Below, piece by piece: positions 36,782 through 45,869 of a DNA stretch of 64,000 bases (positions within the stretch are counted from its first letter, which is position 1; each line of letters starts with the position of its first letter). The DNA is from Pseudorhodoferax soli. GTDB lineage: Bacteria > Pseudomonadota > Gammaproteobacteria > Burkholderiales > Burkholderiaceae_C. Location of the stretch: positions 248,001 through 312,000 of the forward strand of contig NZ_QPJK01000009.1 in NCBI RefSeq assembly GCF_003337555.1, read 5' to 3'. Below the pieces are notes generated by a model. That model was not told the origin of the DNA. It saw only the letters and a list, made by a program, of their open reading frames with translations, and made no database searches. Made by a program: the position numbers and the translations under genes.

Positions 36782-38659
36782 TCAGTGCGGCAGTCCATCG
36801 CGTGTTTGCGCGAGGGGCAGCTCCAGCTGCCAGCAGCAGCCGTGCGCACGCGGCAGGCGGCGCAGCCGGCCGCCCAGGCGCGCGGCGCGGGCGTGCATGT
36901 TGGCCAGCCCGTGGCCCGAGCCGCCGGCCGCTGCCATGCCCACGCCGTCGTCGGCCACCTCCAGATGCAGCAGGCCGCCGTTCCAGGCCAGCGCCACTTC
37001 CACGGCCCCGGCGTGCGCATGCTTGAGCACGTTGGTCAGCGCCTCCTGGGCGATGCGCAGCACCTGCAGGGTGCTGTGCGGCGGCAGCGGGAGGGCCTCG
37101 TCCGGCAGGTCCTGGCGCCAGTGGGTGGCCAGCCCGGCCTCGCGCAGCCGGGCGTCCCAGCGGAAGCGGAAATCGGTCCAAGCGGTGGCGAAGTCGCTTT
37201 CGTCCGAGCCCAGCGCATCCAGTGCCACGCGCATTTCGTCGATGGCCGCGCGCAGCATGCCGCTCATCTGCGGCGCGTCGAGCGCGCCCCGCTCGGCCCG
37301 CAGCAGCGAGGTGAACAGCTGCGCGCCCAGGCCGTCGTGCAGCTCCTGCATGATGCGCTGGCGCTCCTCGGTGGCGGCCTGCTCGCGCTGCAGCGCGGCG
37401 ATGCGGGCGTAGCTGGCGGCGATCTCCAGTTCGCGGGCGGCCACGCGGGCCTCCAGCGTGCGGTGCGATTCCTCCAGCGCGCGCAGGTTGCGCACGTAGC
37501 GCAGCGTGATCAGGCCGCCCATCGTCAACAGCAGCAGGTTGGCACCGTAGTGCAGCAGGAAGAACCGGTGTGCGCTCCACTGCGGCAGCAGCGCGGCGAA
37601 CCATGCCGACTGCACGGCCATCAGGTAGTCGTGCACGCCCGACAGCAGGGTCAGCACGAAGACCGCGGCAATGACGATGTAGCCCGCCGAAGGGCGGCGC
37701 CAGGCAGCCAGCACCGTCACCAGCGCCGCCAGCACGCCCATCGGGATCAGCCCGGCCACCCACCAGCGGGCGACCCACTCCTCTGCGCCGGGGCTGGCGC
37801 CGCCGAGCACGTAGACCAGCGGGCCCAACGCCCACCAGCCGACGAGCAGGCGCACGAGCCAGGGCCGCTGCCAGCGCGCCAGGTGCAGTGCGAACAAGCT
37901 CAGCAGCACGATGAAGCCGCCGTTGCTGGCGTGGTAGACGAGCCGCCAGATCGGCCATGCCCACGCGGGCAGCACGTCGAACACGAACGTGGTGGTGCGC
38001 AGCGCCCAGATCACGCCGACCAGCCCGGCGATGGCGTAGAGCGTTTCGCCCCGGCGCCGCGACCAGATGTACAGCGCGAACAAGCCCGCCACCAGCGACA
38101 CGACAACGGTGATGACCGGCACCGTGCGCACGAAGAACAGCCGCTGGTCGAACTGCTGCTGCAGCGCGCTCTGCGGTCCGAGCACCAGGCGCGGCAGCAT
38201 GGCCGCGGCGGGCGCCTGCGAGGCCGCCACGCGCAGTTGCAGCAGGTTGGCGCCACTGTGCAGCAGGCTCGGCGGCAGCGCCAGCAGGTGCGGGCGCTCC
38301 CAGCGCACGCGGTTGCGCTCGCTGGTCTCGGGCACGGCGCCGATCAGCTGGCCATTCAGCCAGACGCGTCCGCCGCCGTACAGGTAGGGCAGGTACAGCA
38401 CCCAGGCGTCGTCCTGCATGGCCTGCACCGCACCGTCTGGCAGCGGGAAGACCAGCTGGTACCAGACGGCCGGCGCCTTCTGCGCATCGGGCACCGCCAC
38501 CACCTGCCAGCGTGGATCGCCCGGGGCGGGCGGTTGCGCACTGTCGGCGCGCAGCAACTGGGCCTGCGTGGGCTCCAGCGTCTGCGCCTGCACCGCGCCG
38601 GCCGCCAGCCAGGCGGCCAGCCACAGCACGCTACAGCAGGCCCAGCTGCGAAGCTTCAT
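36782..38659 (-). CDS. 7TM-DISM sensor histidine kinase (NarX/HisKA_3 type)
   Basis: A membrane kinase of 625 residues. A signal peptide and a periplasmic 7TMR-DISMED2-like carbohydrate-binding-type domain (LYLPYLYGGGRVWLNGQLIG) are followed by seven transmembrane helices (about 180-400). A short coiled coil and a HisKA_3 domain with H441 (QRIMQELHDGLGAQLFTSLL) precede the HATPase with EALTNVLKHAHA and DDGVGMAAAGGSGHGLANM. It overlaps the upstream response regulator gene by 29 bases, so the two are made together. The ligand is unknown. Confidence 0.9.
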   Translation of the reverse strand: MKLRSWACCSVLWLAAWLAAGAVQAQTLEPTQAQLLRADSAQPPAPGDPRWQVVAVPDAQKAPAVWYQLVFPLPDGAVQAMQDDAWVLYLPYLYGGGRVWLNGQLIGAVPETSERNRVRWERPHLLALPPSLLHSGANLLQLRVAASQAPAAAMLPRLVLGPQSALQQQFDQRLFFVRTVPVITVVVSLVAGLFALYIWSRRRGETLYAIAGLVGVIWALRTTTFVFDVLPAWAWPIWRLVYHASNGGFIVLLSLFALHLARWQRPWLVRLLVGWWALGPLVYVLGGASPGAEEWVARWWVAGLIPMGVLAALVTVLAAWRRPSAGYIVIAAVFVLTLLSGVHDYLMAVQSAWFAALLPQWSAHRFFLLHYGANLLLLTMGGLITLRYVRNLRALEESHRTLEARVAARELEIAASYARIAALQREQAATEERQRIMQELHDGLGAQLFTSLLRAERGALDAPQMSGMLRAAIDEMRVALDALGSDESDFATAWTDFRFRWDARLREAGLATHWRQDLPDEALPLPPHSTLQVLRIAQEALTNVLKHAHAGAVEVALAWNGGLLHLEVADDGVGMAAAGGSGHGLANMHARAARLGGRLRRLPRAHGCCWQLELPLAQTRDGLPH

Positions 38660-39290
38660 ACACCGCTTCGCCGCGCGAGTGCACGGCCAGCTTGCGGTAG
38701 ATCTTCTTCACGTGGGCGACCACCGTGTGCGGCGAGATGTCCAGCAGCTCGCCGATGGTCTCGAAGCTCAGGCCCTTGGCGACCATGCGCAGCAGCTCCG
38801 TTTCGCGCGCCGTCAATGGAGACGCCGCCTCCAGCGGCATCGGGCGGGAAGCCGTGCCGGCCGGCGCGCCGGCGCGCAACCGCGACAGGATGCGCCGCGC
38901 GATGCTGGGGCTGATCGGCGCGCCGCCGGCGTGCAGTTCGTGCACTGCGGCCGCGATGCGTTCGGGCGCGGCATCCTTGAGCAGGTAGCCGGCGGCACCG
39001 GCCTCGATGGCCGCCACCACGTGCGCGTCGTCCCCGAACATCGTGACGACCAGCACGTCGCAATCGGGGTGGCGCTGCTGCGCATGGCCGATGACCTCGA
39101 TGCCGCTGATGTCGGGCAGTCCCAGGTCGACCAGCAGCACATCGGGCCGCTGCCGATCCAGCACAGCCTTGGCGGCGTGGCCATTGGACACGGCGCCCAG
39201 CAGGGCGAGACCGGGGTCGCAGAGCACGGCATCGGCGAAGCGCCGCATGAACTCGGGCTCGTCCTCGACGATCAGCACCTCAATGGCCAT
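38631..39290 (-). CDS. NarL/LuxR-type response regulator
   Basis: A regulator of 219 residues. The receiver has E9-D10-E11, phospho-acceptor D55 (LLVDLGLPDISG) and K105 (GYLLKDAAPE). The LuxR helix-turn-helix reads LTARETELLRMVAKGLSFETIGELLDISPHTVVAHVKKIYRKL. It is the first gene of a regulator-kinase operon, with the 7TM kinase overlapping its 3' end. No target gene is evident nearby; the SemiSWEET-like gene downstream of the kinase on the same strand is one possibility. Confidence 0.92.
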   Translation of the reverse strand: MAIEVLIVEDEPEFMRRFADAVLCDPGLALLGAVSNGHAAKAVLDRQRPDVLLVDLGLPDISGIEVIGHAQQRHPDCDVLVVTMFGDDAHVVAAIEAGAAGYLLKDAAPERIAAAVHELHAGGAPISPSIARRILSRLRAGAPAGTASRPMPLEAASPLTARETELLRMVAKGLSFETIGELLDISPHTVVAHVKKIYRKLAVHSRGEAVYEASQLGLL

Positions 39291-39391
39291 TCGTTACTCC
39301 AGGGGCCCGGCCATTCTGCCAGCGGGTGAGGGGGGCGCCATCGCGTGTCCGCGGGATGGCCTCGGAGCCAGGCTGCGCGTTAAGGTGCACC

Positions 39392-39979
39392 ATGACCGAT
39401 GCCGACAAGCTGATCGCCCGCGCCCGCTCCATGACCGAACGCCGCATCCTGTACTGGGCCGGCGCCGGCGGCACCGATCCCGGCGCCCCCGACTGCACGA
39501 CGCAGCTGGCCGTGGGCCGCGCCTGGCCCGGGCTGCCCGCCGACGAACGTGCGCGCCTGCTGCCGATCGCCCAGGCGGCGGGCCTGGACCCGACCGATCC
39601 CGATCTGGTGGTGCCTGCGTGCGACTGCTCGGGCTTCGTGTGCTGGGCGCTCGGCATCCCGCGCCGGCGGCCGACGGGCGCGTGGATCAACACCGACAGC
39701 GTCTGGGCCGATGCCTCCGGCCCGCAGCGCGCCTTCGTGCACCGCCCGGAGGCGTCGGTGGGCGACCTCGTGGTCTATCCGAAGCCGGTCGACGCGCGTT
39801 TCGGCCACATCGGCATCGTCACCGCGGTCGATGGCGCGGGCCGCGCGCTCCGCGTGCTGCATTGCTCGGCCGACAACTTCGCGTTGGCGCCGGCCGGTGA
39901 TGCGATCCGGGAGACCGCGCCCGCGGCCTTCGAGCAGCATCGGCAAACCCTCTACTGCCGCTTCATGGGAGCGGGCTGA
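39392..39979 (+). CDS. NlpC/P60-like cysteine peptidase-fold protein
   Basis: A cytosolic-looking protein of 195 residues without a signal peptide. The likely nucleophile is the Cys in CDCSGFVCWALG, and a His-containing segment FGHIGIVTAVD follows 70 residues later, the order used by NlpC/P60 and CHAP amidases. VGDLVVYPKP between them is also typical. TAAGG precedes ATG 39392. It is convergent with the double TetR gene. A murein-type amide substrate is suggested by the fold only; the lack of export signal is unusual for that role. Confidence 0.7.
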   Translation: MTDADKLIARARSMTERRILYWAGAGGTDPGAPDCTTQLAVGRAWPGLPADERARLLPIAQAAGLDPTDPDLVVPACDCSGFVCWALGIPRRRPTGAWINTDSVWADASGPQRAFVHRPEASVGDLVVYPKPVDARFGHIGIVTAVDGAGRALRVLHCSADNFALAPAGDAIRETAPAAFEQHRQTLYCRFMGAG

Positions 39980-39991
39980 GCGCCACGCGGG

Positions 39992-41227
39992 TCAGCCAGG
40001 CTGCAGCAAGCCGCCCAGCAGAGGCCTGGCGTACAGCGCGGCCACGTTGGCGGCGCAGGACGGGGGCGACCAGCGTTGTAGTTCGGCCGATGCGTTGATG
40101 CCATTGAGCGCGATCTGGGCCGCCAGCGAAGCGTCCAGCGGCCGCACGGAGCCTTGCATGACGCCCTCCACGACCAGGCTGGTCATGCGCTCGGTCAGTC
40201 GGTTGTTCTCGTCGAGGATGCGGGCCCGGTGCACCGGATCGGGCAGCGCCGAGATCGCCGTCATCCGCAGCAGCGGGCCGGCCGGCGAGCGCTGGAACAG
40301 CACCAGGCCCCGCGTGGCCAGGCACAGCTGGTCCCAGGCGCTGCCAGGTGTGGCCTGCGCCAGGTTCAGGGCTTTGCGCACGACGGCGAACGTGTGCGCA
40401 AAGCACTGCGAGACCAGATCGTCCTTGGCCTCGTGGCGGGCGTAGAAGGCGCCTTTGGTCAACTGCAGCCGCTCGGCGATGCGCGTGACCGACGCACCCT
40501 TGTAGCCCTGTTCGTTGATGAGCTCGGTGGCCGAGCGCAGGAACGAGCCGGGTGCCATGTCGGCCGCGGCGTCGAGCACCCAGGCCTGCTCGGCGCCGCT
40601 GTCCGCCCAGGCGGCGTCCGGGCTCGCCATGCCCCGCAGCACGATGTCGGCCGCGCGTTCGGCGATGCGGCCGTACTCCTGCGGCTCGTGGCGCTGCACG
40701 TTCTCGCGCAGCCTGTTCAGCGTCGACAGCAGGATGTGCCCACGGGCGTTCAGCGCCTCGCGCGACAGCCCAGCCGTCTCCGGCCCGCGCAACAGGTCGC
40801 GCACCCGGCGGAACATCTCCGTGTAGGCCGTGAACACCTGCTCGAGCATGGGCTGCGGCAGCGCGCGCAAGTCGTGGAACAGGATCAGCGCGGGCTCGGT
40901 GCCGGCCTCCACCGCCGCCAGGCGCTGCGCGAGCTGCGTGAACAGCGCGGTCACACGCTCGGCCACGGTGGCGTGCGCGGCAGCCCGCGCGATGAAGGCG
41001 TGGTGCACCTCGATCGCACGCAGGAAGCAGGCGGTCGCCAGGTCCTCCTTCTTGCGGTAGTAGTACGTCACGCTGTTCTTGACCAGCCCGACGCTGGCCG
41101 CCACATCGGCCAGCGCGGCGCCTTTCACGCCGCGCTGGTTGAACAGATCCGCCGCGGCCGCCAGCACGGCCTCGCGCTTGTGCGTGAACTTGCGGGTCCG
41201 CTCGGCGGCGTCTGGGCTTGGCGTCAT
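39992..41227 (-). CDS. Double TetR-type regulator (two TetR units in one chain)
   Basis: A protein of 411 residues, twice the usual TetR length, made of two complete TetR-like units. Unit 1 has its helix-turn-helix at residues 38-57 (ALADVAASVGLVKNSVTYYY) and unit 2 at 245-264 (ASVTRIAERLQLTKGAFYAR), each followed by a helical ligand domain of about 140 residues. The similar KKEDLATACF and AKDDLVSQCF following the two motifs suggest an internal duplication. It diverges from the ABC importer/ligase/carboxylase operon with a 200-base shared upstream region and is its likely regulator. Confidence 0.88.
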   Translation of the reverse strand: MTPSPDAAERTRKFTHKREAVLAAAADLFNQRGVKGAALADVAASVGLVKNSVTYYYRKKEDLATACFLRAIEVHHAFIARAAAHATVAERVTALFTQLAQRLAAVEAGTEPALILFHDLRALPQPMLEQVFTAYTEMFRRVRDLLRGPETAGLSREALNARGHILLSTLNRLRENVQRHEPQEYGRIAERAADIVLRGMASPDAAWADSGAEQAWVLDAAADMAPGSFLRSATELINEQGYKGASVTRIAERLQLTKGAFYARHEAKDDLVSQCFAHTFAVVRKALNLAQATPGSAWDQLCLATRGLVLFQRSPAGPLLRMTAISALPDPVHRARILDENNRLTERMTSLVVEGVMQGSVRPLDASLAAQIALNGINASAELQRWSPPSCAANVAALYARPLLGGLLQPG

Positions 41228-41337
41228 GGAGGAGGGGGCAGAGCTGCCAGGACAGCGGTTCGAAGTCGCGCCAATGTCGCGTTTGAGACAGTTTTAGAAC
41301 AGAGGGTATTCCCGATACTCGGCTCTAGCTGGAAGTG

Positions 41338-41367
41338 TTGTCATCGCATTGCGACTTTTCGAATAAA
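41338..41367 (+). promoter_or_regulatory. Putative promoter with an internal palindrome ahead of the importer operon
   Basis: TTGTCA (41338-41343) and AATAAA (41362-41367) form a sigma-70-like pair with an 18-base spacer. Within the spacer lies the perfect palindrome TCGCA-T-TGCGA (41344-41354). A repressor bound there would block RNA polymerase. The divergent double TetR protein is the natural candidate. Confidence 0.45.
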
Positions 41368-41427
41368 CGGTTTTTGGTGTGCGGCGCCCTGGCGTCGTGC
41401 AACCGATGGCCCCAACGGAGACAAGAC

Positions 41428-43023
41428 ATGGCCCTGCGGATTCCATTTCCCGCGATGCGTGTGCTCGCGCTGTCCGCCACGCTGGCGTTTGCCGGCCCGC
41501 TGGCCACGGCGCAGGCCGTCAAGCCCGCCGCCGGCAGCCTGACCATCGCCTTCGCGGCCGAGGCCACCACGCTGGATCCCGTCAAGTACTCCGCCGGGGT
41601 CGACACCTACTTCATCGGCCAGATCTTCGAACAGCTGGTCAAGCCCGATCCGAGCCAGAAGCGCGTGAACTGGCTGGCCGAGTCCTGGGAGGTGACCGAT
41701 GTCGGTGGCAAGCCCGTGCTCGACGTGAAGATCCGCAAGGGCGTGAAGTTCCACAACGGCGACCCGCTCACCGCGCGCGATTTCGAGTTCTCGCAGAAGC
41801 GCCTGGCCGATCCCGCGCAGTCGCGCTGGTCGCACCTGCAGGCCGCGGTCGAGCGCTTCGAGGTGGTCAACGACCACCAGTTCAAGATCCATTTCAAGGA
41901 AGGCGACGGCTCCTACATCGCCGACAACCTGCAGCTGTGGGCCATGCCCAAGGCCTACTTCGAGAAGGTCGGCGAGGAAGGCTTCGCCAAGGCGCCGGTC
42001 GGCACCGGGCCCTGGAAGTTCGTCTCGCGCAGCGTCAAGGAAGAGCTCAAGCTCGAGGCCTTCGACGACTACTGGCACAAGACCGCGCGGCCCACGGTCA
42101 AGAACCTCACGATCAAGATCATCCCGGAGGACCTCACGCGCGTGGCGGCCTTCAAGACCGGCGCGGTCGACTGGATCGACGCGGTGCCGCCGGCCATGAT
42201 CGCCGAGGTCAAGAAGATGCCCGGGGTCCAGACCAGCACCGTGGTCTCGGGCAACAACCTGTTCCTCGACTTCGCCGAGCAGGTGCCCAACTCGCCGTGG
42301 CGCGACGTGCGTGTGCGCCAGGCGGCGGCCCATGCGATCGACGTGGACGCCATTGTCAAGGCCGTGCTGTTCGGCCAGGGCGAGCGCTATGTGCAGGTCG
42401 GCAAGGGCGGCGCGGGTTACGACCCCAACCTCAAGCCCTACCCCTACGATCCGCGCAAGGCCAAGGAGTTGCTGACGCAGGCCGGCTTCCCGCGTGGCTT
42501 CGACACCAACTGCTACAACCTGACCACGCCACGCGAGCCCAACGTCAAGGAGATGGGCGAGGCGATGTTCGCCTACCTCACGGCCGCCGGCATCCGTTGC
42601 AAGGTGCAGGGCCTGGAGTACGGCGCCTGGATCAACCTGGGGCGGCGCGGCCGCAATGGCCCGCCCGAGATGGACGGTGTCATCAGCTGGATGTGGGGCC
42701 AGGGCATCCCGGGCGACCCGGGCACGGCCTGGGCCGGCCACCTGCACAGCTTCGTGGCCGGCAAGGGCTGGGGCAGCTACTCGTACGCCAGCGACCCGGA
42801 GCTCGACACCTTGGTCGAGGAGGCCAAGCGCACCATGGACCCGGCCCAGCGCGAAGCCGTGCTGCAGCGCCTGGCCAGGCTCAAGCACGAGCGCGTGCTG
42901 GGCGGCCTGCCGACCTACCGGCCGCTGGTCACCCTGGCCTGGCGCGACAAGGTCGACTACACGCCCTGGCCCTGGCCGGGCTTCTGGCGCAACCTGCAGC
43001 AGATCGGCCTGAAGCAGCCCTGA
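41428..43023 (+). CDS. ABC importer substrate-binding protein, Dpp/Opp family
   Basis: The periplasmic binding protein of the importer encoded by the next four genes; 531 residues. A signal peptide (residues 1 to about 29, ATAQA) precedes the SBP_bac_5 domain: LTIAFAAEATTLDPVKYS, the family segment GVKFHNGDPLTARDFEFSQKRL, GTGPWKFVS and YNLTTPREPNVKEMGEAMFAYLTAAGI. GGAG precedes ATG 41428. The family takes up peptides, nickel, glycosides or other oligomers. The ligase and carboxylase genes downstream suggest an organic acid or amide ligand here. Confidence 0.93.
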   Translation: MALRIPFPAMRVLALSATLAFAGPLATAQAVKPAAGSLTIAFAAEATTLDPVKYSAGVDTYFIGQIFEQLVKPDPSQKRVNWLAESWEVTDVGGKPVLDVKIRKGVKFHNGDPLTARDFEFSQKRLADPAQSRWSHLQAAVERFEVVNDHQFKIHFKEGDGSYIADNLQLWAMPKAYFEKVGEEGFAKAPVGTGPWKFVSRSVKEELKLEAFDDYWHKTARPTVKNLTIKIIPEDLTRVAAFKTGAVDWIDAVPPAMIAEVKKMPGVQTSTVVSGNNLFLDFAEQVPNSPWRDVRVRQAAAHAIDVDAIVKAVLFGQGERYVQVGKGGAGYDPNLKPYPYDPRKAKELLTQAGFPRGFDTNCYNLTTPREPNVKEMGEAMFAYLTAAGIRCKVQGLEYGAWINLGRRGRNGPPEMDGVISWMWGQGIPGDPGTAWAGHLHSFVAGKGWGSYSYASDPELDTLVEEAKRTMDPAQREAVLQRLARLKHERVLGGLPTYRPLVTLAWRDKVDYTPWPWPGFWRNLQQIGLKQP

Positions 43024-43052
43024 GACGGCGCCGTCAGCACCAGGCTCTACAG

Positions 43053-43973
43053 ATGCCGCAATTCCTGCTCAAACGCTTCGGGCTGGGCCTCATCAGCATC
43101 ATCGGCGCGAGCGTCGTGATCTTCATCATCTCGCGCCTGTCGGGCGACCCCATCGTGCTGCTGCTGCCGGTGGACGCGCCGCCCGCTGTGATCGAGGCCA
43201 TGCGCAAAACGATGGGACTGGACCAGCCGCTGTGGCGCCAGTACCTGCTGTTCGCCCAGCACGCGCTGCTCGGCGACTTCGGCAACTCCTACCGCTGGCA
43301 GACGCCGGCGCTTTCGCTGGTGCTCGAGCGCTTGCCCGCCACCATCCAGCTGGCCTGTGCCGGGCTGCTGTTCAGCATCGCGCTGGCTGTGCCGCTGGGC
43401 ATCCTGTCGGCCGTGTACCGCGGCACCTGGCTGGACAGCTTCGGCAAGGGCTTCGCGATGCTGGGCCAGTCCATGCCGGGCTTCTGGGTCGGGCTGCTGC
43501 TGATCCTGGTGTTCTCCGTGCACCTGGGCTGGCTGCCCGCCTTCGGGCATGGCACGCCGGCGCACATCCTGATGCCGGCCATCGCGCTGGGCTGGTACCC
43601 GGTGGCGGCGCAGACGCGCATCGTGCGCTCGGCCATGCTGGACGTGCTGGACAGCGACTACATCCGCATGGGCCGCGCGCTCGGCACGCCGGAGTGGCTG
43701 CTGGTCGGCAAGTACGCCTTCCGCAACGCCGCCATTCCGCTCGTCACCATGCTGGGCGTGTACTTCGCTGCCATGCTGGGCGGCGCCTTCGTGGTCGAGG
43801 TGGTGTTCGCCTGGCCGGGCCTGGGCCGCACCGTGGTGGAGGCTGTGTTCGCGCGCGACTTCCCGGTGGTGCAGGCCGGGGTGCTGTTCACGTCGGTGCT
43901 GTTCGTGGCGGCCAACCTGCTGGTCGACCTGAGCTACGGCGCCATCGACCCGAGGATCCGCCATGCAGGCTGA
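43053..43973 (+). CDS. ABC importer permease, DppB-like
   Basis: An inner-membrane permease of 306 residues with six predicted helices. The N-terminus QFLLKRFGLGLISIIGASVVIFIISRLSGDP and the EAA-type loop (DSDYIRMGRALGTPEWLLVGKYAFRNA) mark it as the DppB/OppB subunit. It is 29 bases after the binding-protein gene and overlaps the DppC-like gene by 11 bases. Confidence 0.94.
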   Translation: MPQFLLKRFGLGLISIIGASVVIFIISRLSGDPIVLLLPVDAPPAVIEAMRKTMGLDQPLWRQYLLFAQHALLGDFGNSYRWQTPALSLVLERLPATIQLACAGLLFSIALAVPLGILSAVYRGTWLDSFGKGFAMLGQSMPGFWVGLLLILVFSVHLGWLPAFGHGTPAHILMPAIALGWYPVAAQTRIVRSAMLDVLDSDYIRMGRALGTPEWLLVGKYAFRNAAIPLVTMLGVYFAAMLGGAFVVEVVFAWPGLGRTVVEAVFARDFPVVQAGVLFTSVLFVAANLLVDLSYGAIDPRIRHAG

Positions 43974-44856
43974 CGCCACGCTTGCCGCCACCGCCCATGC
44001 GCCGCGCGCCGGCTGGCTGCGCCGCCTGCGCGGGCGCGGCATCCCCTGGCTGTCGCTGGGGCTGCTGCTGTTGCTGGGCATCGCCGCCATCGGAGGCGAG
44101 GCGCTGGCGCCCTGGGATCCCAACGCGCTGGACCTGGCCAACGTCTTCAAGCCGCCGGCCTGGCATGCCGAAGGCAGCGCTGCGCATTGGCTCGGCACCG
44201 ACAACCTGGGCCGCGACATCGCCAGCCGCATCATCGCGGGCGCCCGTGTCTCGGTCACCGTGGCGCTGTACGTGATCGTGCTGTCGGGCGGCATCGGTGC
44301 GCTGATCGGCCTGGTGGCCGGCTACTTCGGCGGCTGGGTCGATGCGGTGCTGATGCGCCTGGCCGACATCCAGATGTCCATCCCTTCGCTGGCGCTGGCC
44401 CTGGTCGTGGCCGTGGTGCTGGATCCGAGCTTCTCCACCGTGGTGGTCGTGATCGTCATCACCTACTGGACCTGGTACGCGCGCATCATCCGCAGCGAGG
44501 TGCTCTCGCTCAAGGAACGCGACTACGTGGCGCTGGCGCGCGTGGCCGGTTGCAGCAACCTCACCATCCTGCGCCGCCATCTGCTGCCCAACGTGTCGAA
44601 CACGCTGCTGGTGCTGGCCACGCTGCAGGTCGGCCAGGTCATCGTGTTCGAGGCCTCGCTGAGCTTCCTGGGGCTGGGCATCCAGCAGCCCGATGTGTCC
44701 TGGGGCCTGATGCTGGCCGACGCGCGCAACTACATGACCAACGCCTGGTGGCTCATCACCCTGCCCGGCGTGGCCATCATGCTGACCTGCCTGGCGTCCA
44801 ACCTGGTGGGCGACTGGCTGCGCGACACGCTGGACCCGCGGAGGAAGCAACGCTGA
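43963..44856 (+). CDS. ABC importer permease, DppC-like
   Basis: The second permease, 297 residues. It has the extended cytoplasmic N-terminus of DppC/OppC proteins, then HWLGTDNLGRDIASRIIAGARVS, a classic OppC signature. The EAA loop is LKERDYVALARVAGCSNLTILRRHLLPNV. Its stop overlaps the ATPase start as TGATG. Together with the DppB-like protein it forms the translocation channel. Confidence 0.94.
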   Translation: MQADATLAATAHAPRAGWLRRLRGRGIPWLSLGLLLLLGIAAIGGEALAPWDPNALDLANVFKPPAWHAEGSAAHWLGTDNLGRDIASRIIAGARVSVTVALYVIVLSGGIGALIGLVAGYFGGWVDAVLMRLADIQMSIPSLALALVVAVVLDPSFSTVVVVIVITYWTWYARIIRSEVLSLKERDYVALARVAGCSNLTILRRHLLPNVSNTLLVLATLQVGQVIVFEASLSFLGLGIQQPDVSWGLMLADARNYMTNAWWLITLPGVAIMLTCLASNLVGDWLRDTLDPRRKQR

Positions 44857-45869
44857 TGGACCCCCTGCCCACCGCCGCCAAGCCGCCGCTGCTGCGCATC
44901 CGCAACCTGCAGACCCACATCGCCGTGCGCGACGGCACCGTGCGCGCCGTCGACGGCGTGAACCTGGACATCGCCGAACGCGAGACGCTGGGCGTGGTCG
45001 GCGAATCGGGTTCCGGCAAGACCATGACCGGCCTGTCCATCCTGAAGCTGCTGCCGCGCCCCGGCGGCCGCATCGCCGGCGGCAGCATCGAGCTGGACGG
45101 CACCGACCTCGTCGGCGTGCCAGAGCGCGAGATGGCGCGCCACTGGCGCGGCCGGCGCATCTCCATGGTCTCGCAGGACCCGCTGACCTCGTTGAACCCG
45201 GTCTACTCCATCGGCGACCAGGTCGGCGGGCCGTTCCGCTACCACGGGCTGGCCGCATCGCGCGCCGAGGCACGCCGCGCCGCCATCGACGTGCTCGGCC
45301 GCGTGCGCATTCCGTCGCCCGAGAAGCGGCTGGACGACTACCCCCACCAGTTCAGCGGCGGCATGCGCCAGCGCGTGGTGGCCGCCATGGCGATCGCCTG
45401 CCAGCCCCGCCTGTTGATCGCCGACGAGCCCACCAGCGCACTCGATGTGACCATCCAGGTGCAGATGATCGACCTGCTGCGCCGCATCCAGCAGGACACC
45501 GGTGTCGGCATCCTCATGATCACGCACGACATGGGCGTGGCCGCGTCCATGTGCGACCGCATCGCCGTGATGTACGCCGGCCGCGTGGTCGAGTCCGGCC
45601 CGGTGCGCCGCATCTACCACGCGCCGGCCCATCCCTACACCCAGGCGCTGCTGGCCTCGATCCCGCGGCTGGGCCAGGCGCGTGAGCGGCTGGATTCCAT
45701 CGGCGGCCAGCCGCCCAGCCTGCTGGATCCGCCGCGCGGCTGCCGCTTCGCCGCGCGCTGCCCGCAGCGCATGGCGCGCTGCGAGGCCGAGTACCCACCC
45801 GAATTCGAAACCGCCAGCGGCCACCGCGTCGCCTGCTGGCTGCACGAGGGCGCGCCGCATGCCACCTGA
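44856..45869 (+). CDS. ABC importer ATPase, DppD-like
   Basis: An ATPase of 337 residues. The Walker A is GESGSGKT, the Q loop [10 protein letters not shown], the ABC signature FSGGMRQRV, the Walker [14 protein letters not shown] and the switch His lies in MITHDM. The C-terminal oligopeptide-type extension holds the cysteines seen in DppD iron-sulfur proteins ([16 protein letters not shown]). The GAGGAAG ahead of ATG 44856 supports the start. It overlaps the DppF-like gene by 11 bases. Confidence 0.95.
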   Translation: MDPLPTAAKPPLLRIRNLQTHIAVRDGTVRAVDGVNLDIAERETLGVVGESGSGKTMTGLSILKLLPRPGGRIAGGSIELDGTDLVGVPEREMARHWRGRRISMVSQDPLTSLNPVYSIGDQVGGPFRYHGLAASRAEARRAAIDVLGRVRIPSPEKRLDDYPHQFSGGMRQRVVAAMAIACQPRLLIADEPTSALDVTIQVQMIDLLRRIQQDTGVGILMITHDMGVAASMCDRIAVMYAGRVVESGPVRRIYHAPAHPYTQALLASIPRLGQARERLDSIGGQPPSLLDPPRGCRFAARCPQRMARCEAEYPPEFETASGHRVACWLHEGAPHAT

